Part shown: piece after piece, positions 60,755-64,000 of the stretch
Layout: each line of letters opens with the position of its first letter
How positions within the stretch are numbered: the first letter of the stretch is position 1
Source of the DNA: Paractinoplanes bogorensis
GTDB lineage: Bacteria > Actinomycetota > Actinomycetes > Mycobacteriales > Micromonosporaceae
NCBI RefSeq assembly: GCF_018829635.1
Contig: NZ_JAHKKG010000002.1
Location: forward strand, 682,001 to 746,000
Length of the DNA: 64,000 bases
Direction of reading: 5' to 3'
Program-made: the position numbers and the translations under genes
The notes under the pieces: model-generated
What the model was told of the DNA's origin: nothing
The model's database searches: none
What the model saw: only the letters and a program-made list of their open reading frames with translations

Positions 60755-61267
60755 ATGGTGCCCGTGACGATTCACTCCACCGATCCCTTCGCCACGCCCG
60801 ACGAGGACAAGTCCCCCGTACGGAGGCTGCGCGGCCGGCTGGCGGCTCCCGTCACGCTGTGGACCGCACCCGGTCCGGCCGGGCTGACCGTTTCCTCGAC
60901 GGTCGTCGCCGACGGTGACCCCGGACGCGTGCTGGGCCTGATCGACGACGAGAGCGAGTTCTGGGACGCGCTCGAGCCGAGCGGCCGGTTCGCGCTGACC
61001 GCCCTGACTCCGGCCGACCGGCAGCTGGCCGACCGGTTCGCCGGCCTGATGCCCGCGCCGGGCGGTCTGTTCGCCGCCGACGAGTGGCTCGACACCGAGT
61101 ACGGCCCGGTGCCCTCCGGAGCGCGTACGTGGGCCGGCTGCCGGCTCGAGTCGTCGCGGGTGGTGGGCTGGGCGCTGCTGGTCGAGGCGGTGATCGAAAA
61201 GGTCGAGGCCGGCCCGTCCCCGGCGCCGCTGATCCACTATCGGGGTCGATATACCGAGCTCCGATAA
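60755..61267 (+). CDS. Flavin reductase-like (FMN-binding split-barrel) protein
   Basis: The ATG at 60755 gives 170 residues, and a GTG four codons in is an alternative. The split-barrel pattern is RLRGRLAAPVTLWTAPGPAGLTVSS (flavin ring site), then VLGLIDDESEFWDALEPSGRFALTAL and CRLESSRVVGWALLVEAVIEKVE. It resembles the NAD(P)H:FMN oxidoreductases of the flavin reductase domain family. No partner monooxygenase is near. It lies upstream of the second symporter module. Confidence 0.78.
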   Translation: MVPVTIHSTDPFATPDEDKSPVRRLRGRLAAPVTLWTAPGPAGLTVSSTVVADGDPGRVLGLIDDESEFWDALEPSGRFALTALTPADRQLADRFAGLMPAPGGLFAADEWLDTEYGPVPSGARTWAGCRLESSRVVGWALLVEAVIEKVEAGPSPAPLIHYRGRYTELR

Positions 61268-61385
61268 ACCGGTCAGCGCAGTCAGACCACCACTCGGCGC
61301 AGGCACCGACCAGTGACCTTCGCCACGCCCGGAGTCTCCGTACGTTGCCGGAAAGTCCGCTCCACCCCGAAGGTGGTGAACCCCG

Positions 61386-61742
61386 GTGACTACCGAAGTA
61401 CCCTCGTCCTCCACCGAGAGGTACCGCACCGTCCAGGAGTCCGAGGAATTCGGCCGGCTGCGTCACGCCGTCCGCAGCTTCGTCTTCCCGATGACGGTCG
61501 CGTTCTTCCTCTGGTACGCCCTCTACGTCCTGCTCTCCGCGTACGCCCGCGGTTTCATGAGCGCCAAGGTCGTCGGCAACATCAACGTTGCCCTGATCTT
61601 CGGTCTGCTCCAGTTCGTGTCCACGTTCCTGATCGCCTGGTACTACTCGCGCTACGCGGCTCGCAAGATCGACCCGCTGGCCGAGAAGATCCACGGCGAG
61701 CTCTCGGCCGGCGACACGACTGACAAGAAGGTGGAGGACTGA
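61386..61742 (+). CDS. DUF485 small membrane protein (symporter partner)
   Basis: The GTG at 61386 gives 118 residues. Two membrane helices (about 35-56 and 66-89) flank a short loop with FMSAKVVGNINVALIFGLLQF, the DUF485 signature. A cytosolic tail follows (KIDPLAEKIHGELSAG). It ends one base inside the symporter start (TGATG), as in actP operons, where the DUF485 protein accompanies acetate uptake. Confidence 0.9.
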   Translation: MTTEVPSSSTERYRTVQESEEFGRLRHAVRSFVFPMTVAFFLWYALYVLLSAYARGFMSAKVVGNINVALIFGLLQFVSTFLIAWYYSRYAARKIDPLAEKIHGELSAGDTTDKKVED

Positions 61743-63415
61743 TGCAGAGCCACACGCTCGCGGCCGAGGTCTCCACCTCGACGTCCCGCGGTCTCACCAT
61801 CACGCTGTTCCTGATCTTCGTCGCGATCACCCTGGCCATCACGATCTGGGCCAGCCGGCAGACCAAGACGGCCACCGACTTCTACGCCGGCGGCCGCCAG
61901 TTCTCCGGTTTCCAGAACGGCATGGCGATCGGCGGCGACTACATGTCGGCCGCGTCCTTCCTCGGCATCGCCGGCCTGATCGCGCTCTACGGCTACGACG
62001 GCTTCCTCTACTCGATCGGGTTCCTGGTCGCCTGGCTGGTCGCGCTGCTGCTGGTCGCCGAGTACCTGCGTAACTCGGGCCGCTACACGATGGCCGACGT
62101 CCTCGCCTTCCGGATGCGTCAGCGCCCGGTGCGGACGGCGGCCAGCGTCTCGACGATCGTGGTCTCGATCTTCTATCTGATCGCCCAGATGGTCGGCGCC
62201 GGCGCGCTCGTCTCGCTGCTGCTGGGCATCAAGCCGGACACGACCTTCCTCGGGATGGACGCGGGCACGGCCAAGGTCGCCACGATCATCCTGGTCGGCG
62301 CCCTGATGATCGTCTACGTGATCGTGGGCGGCATGAAGGGCACCACGTACGTCCAGATCGTCAAGGCGTTCATGCTGATGACCGGCGCGCTGCTGATGAC
62401 GATCCTGGTGCTCGCGCACTACAAGTTCAACCTGTCGCAGCTGCTCGGCGACGCCGCTCAGCAGTCCGGCAAGGGGGACGCCTTCCTCGAACCGGGCCTG
62501 CGCTACGGCATCGAGTCGGCCAGCGCCTCGGCCACCTTCTACAGCAAGATGGACCTGCTCTCGCTTGGCATCGCGCTGGTGCTGGGCACGGCTGGTCTGC
62601 CGCACATCCTGACCCGGTTCTACACCGTGCCGACCAGCAAGATCGCCCGCAAGAGCGTGCTCTGGGCGATCGGCATCATCGGCACGTTCTACCTGTTCAC
62701 CCTGGCTCTCGGCTTTGGCGCGGCGGCCCTGGTGGGCGGCGCGAACATCACCGCGCAGGACAAGGCGGGCAACACGGCGGCGCCCCAGCTCGCTCAGGCG
62801 CTGGGCGTCGACTATCTCGGCGGCGAGACCGGCGGCGCGGTGCTGCTGGCCATCATCGCCGCGGTCGCCTTCGCCACGATCCTCGCCGTGGTGGCCGGCC
62901 TGACCCTGGCGTCGTCGTCGAGCCTCGCGCACGACTTCTACGCCAGCGTGATCAAGCGCGGCCAGGCCAACGAGCGGGACGAGGTGCGGGTCGCCCGCAT
63001 CTCGGCCCTGGTCATCGGCGCGGTGGCGATCGCCCTGTCGATCTTCGCGCAGAGCCTGAACGTGGCCTTCCTGGTCGCGCTCGCGTTCGCGGTGGCCGCC
63101 TCGGCCAACCTGCCGGCGATCCTCTACAGCCTGTTCTGGAAGAGGTTCAACACGTCGGGCGCGCTGTGGTCGATCTACGGCGGTCTGACCGCGGCCGTGG
63201 TCCTGGTGTTCTTCTCGCCGGTCGTCTCCGGCTCGGCCACCGCCATGTTCCCCGACCACGACTGGCACTTCTTCCCGCTGTCCAACCCGGGCATCATCTC
63301 GATCCCGATCGGCTTCCTGTGCGGCTGGATCGGCACGGTGATCTCGAAGGAGGACGACACCGCGAAGTACGCCGAGCTCGAGGTCCGGTCTCTCACGGGG
63401 CACGGCGCGCACTAA
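61742..63415 (+). CDS. Cation acetate symporter (ActP-like) permease 2
   Basis: The 557-residue protein starts at ATG 61742 and has about 13 membrane spans. Landmarks are IGGDYMSAASFLGIAGLIAL, RYTMADVLAFRMRQRPVRT, GGMKGTTYVQIVKAFMLM, GTAGLPHILTRFYTVPTSK and ASSSSLAHDFYASVI. It is the closest of the two symporters to classical ActP. The family moves acetate or glycolate with Na+ or H+. The gene is coupled to DUF485 and ends with a strong terminator. Confidence 0.93.
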   Translation: MQSHTLAAEVSTSTSRGLTITLFLIFVAITLAITIWASRQTKTATDFYAGGRQFSGFQNGMAIGGDYMSAASFLGIAGLIALYGYDGFLYSIGFLVAWLVALLLVAEYLRNSGRYTMADVLAFRMRQRPVRTAASVSTIVVSIFYLIAQMVGAGALVSLLLGIKPDTTFLGMDAGTAKVATIILVGALMIVYVIVGGMKGTTYVQIVKAFMLMTGALLMTILVLAHYKFNLSQLLGDAAQQSGKGDAFLEPGLRYGIESASASATFYSKMDLLSLGIALVLGTAGLPHILTRFYTVPTSKIARKSVLWAIGIIGTFYLFTLALGFGAAALVGGANITAQDKAGNTAAPQLAQALGVDYLGGETGGAVLLAIIAAVAFATILAVVAGLTLASSSSLAHDFYASVIKRGQANERDEVRVARISALVIGAVAIALSIFAQSLNVAFLVALAFAVAASANLPAILYSLFWKRFNTSGALWSIYGGLTAAVVLVFFSPVVSGSATAMFPDHDWHFFPLSNPGIISIPIGFLCGWIGTVISKEDDTAKYAELEVRSLTGHGAH

Positions 63416-63433
63416 ACACTGCATTAATTCGTG

Positions 63434-63465
63434 AACGCGGGACCGGCCACCGTCGGTCCCGCGTT
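63434..63465 (+). terminator. Rho-independent terminator after the second symporter
   Basis: AACGCGGGACCG (63434-63445) pairs with CGGTCCCGCGTT (63454-63465) perfectly over 12 bp, loop 8 nt, followed by T residues. Confidence 0.85.
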
Positions 63466-63548
63466 TCCCCTGTTCGAGGGTCTCCCTACTTCGTGCCGTG
63501 TCGGTTTGATGGCAGGGCGTACGGGCTCGGGGTACGTAACCTGGTTTC

Positions 63549-64000
63549 ATGTCAGCGCCCTTGTCCCCCCAGCGGGGTTCCGGTTCCGGTCGAGCCTCTG
63601 TCCCGTCGTCGGGCCGGGCGTCGGCCCCTCCGTCCGGTTCTTACCGCGGGGCGCCCTCGGCGCAGCGCGACAACTGGCCGCCCCGCGGTGGCGCGGGTGC
63701 TCCCCCGCCACCTCCTCCGGGTGACCCCGGCCGTGGCACTTCCTATCGCGGTCGCCGCCCCAAGCCGAAGTGGGGCCGGATCGCCCTGCTGGCCGGCCTG
63801 GTGGTCCTGATCATCGCGGTCATCGCCGGCATCTCGCTCTACGGCTACGCCTCGGGCCTCGACAAGGACCTGAAGCGCACCGACGCCTTCTCGGGCATGA
63901 GCACCGACCGCCCGGCCAAGGCCATCGAGGGCGCGCAGAACATCCTGCTGGTCGGCAGCGACTCGCGTGACCCCGACATGAAGGACGACGGCGCCGGCAA
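63549..64000 (+). CDS. N-terminal part of an LCP-family (LytR-CpsA-Psr) protein (runs off the window)
   Basis: The ATG at 63549 opens 150 codons to the window edge with no stop. The first 75 residues are Ser/Gly/Pro-rich and disordered. One membrane helix (WGRIALLAGLVVLIIAVIAGI, about residues 79-99) follows, and the start of the LCP domain is visible: AIEGAQNILLVGSDSRDPDMK, with the conserved strand-motif 'NILLxGxDxR'. LCP enzymes attach lipid-linked glycopolymers to peptidoglycan. The catalytic arginines lie outside the window. Confidence 0.88.
   Translation, partial: MSAPLSPQRGSGSGRASVPSSGRASAPPSGSYRGAPSAQRDNWPPRGGAGAPPPPPPGDPGRGTSYRGRRPKPKWGRIALLAGLVVLIIAVIAGISLYGYASGLDKDLKRTDAFSGMSTDRPAKAIEGAQNILLVGSDSRDPDMKDDGAG

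Noticed and set aside
61652..63550. A 632-codon minus-strand frame across the second symporter and its terminator
   Set aside because: It runs through a strong terminator and is antisense to a canonical ActP-type gene.

Overview
The window is high-GC actinobacterial chromosome. Base composition, dense GTG/ATG starts, many secreted proteins with Ala-rich signal peptides, a SARP regulator, an IdeR-type iron box and the overall gene set suggest a filamentous actinomycete, most likely Micromonosporaceae (Actinoplanes-like). That placement is inferred, not proven. About 63 protein genes and three tRNAs are supported. No phage, insertion sequence, rRNA or CRISPR array is visible. Most of the window looks like ordinary core and semi-core chromosome.

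Layout. 0-8.6 kb: two large secreted proteins, a 41-residue membrane peptide beside a low-GC non-coding patch, a SARP/NB-ARC/TPR regulator, and a divergent small secreted protein. 8.6-8.8 kb: tRNA-Arg(ACG) and tRNA-Ser(GCT). 8.9-15.4 kb: an EcsC-like protein with a Pro/Ala/Lys-rich arm, a 15-bp palindromic tandem repeat, a CPBP membrane protein, a flavohemoprotein, an HTH-peptide deformylase fusion, and an FhuF-like iron-sulfur protein behind an iron box. 15.4-26.7 kb: a P-loop NTPase with 14 TPRs, a polytopic membrane protein divergent from a methyltransferase, a YbhB-like protein, a GAF histidine kinase, an NlpC/P60 hydrolase, a DUF4352-like lipid-free membrane-anchored protein, and a quinone oxidoreductase. 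26.7-33.2 kb: a GH30-ricin glucanase, tRNA-Ser(TGA), a VOC protein, an operon of nucleotidyltransferase, glycerol-1-phosphate dehydrogenase-like enzyme and CDP-alcohol phosphotransferase, and a divergent aminotransferase. 33.2-43.1 kb: CorA, cyclophilin, rhomboid, PH-like proteins, thiolase, a split transketolase divergent from SoxR, and a four-gene hydrolase/TetR/AraC/VOC operon behind two identical operators. 43.1-49.5 kb: an arylsulfotransferase-like protein, GT4, Fpg/Nei glycosylase, a polyprenyl sugar-phosphate transferase, and a PETase/cutinase-family polyester hydrolase. 49.6-64 kb: LytS/LytTR and OmpR-type two-component systems, a PIN toxin-antitoxin pair behind DnaA boxes, a DUF4173 membrane protein, two paralogous solute/acetate symporter modules, an ABC exporter, tandem small paralogs, and the start of an LCP-family protein.

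How the genes work together. Several local regulatory units can be read from the DNA: an iron box in front of FhuF, GCTAA-N5-TTAGC twin operators in front of the TetR operon, a SoxR-type dyad between soxR and the transketolase genes, and probable LytS/LytTR control of a carboxylate symporter that now lies about 4 kb away. The most unusual items are the XRE-peptide deformylase fusion, the G1P dehydrogenase/CDP-alcohol transferase/nucleotidyltransferase operon (possibly an unrecognised phospholipid or phosphodiester pathway), the cutinase with IsPETase-like segments, and the small orphan peptide genes.
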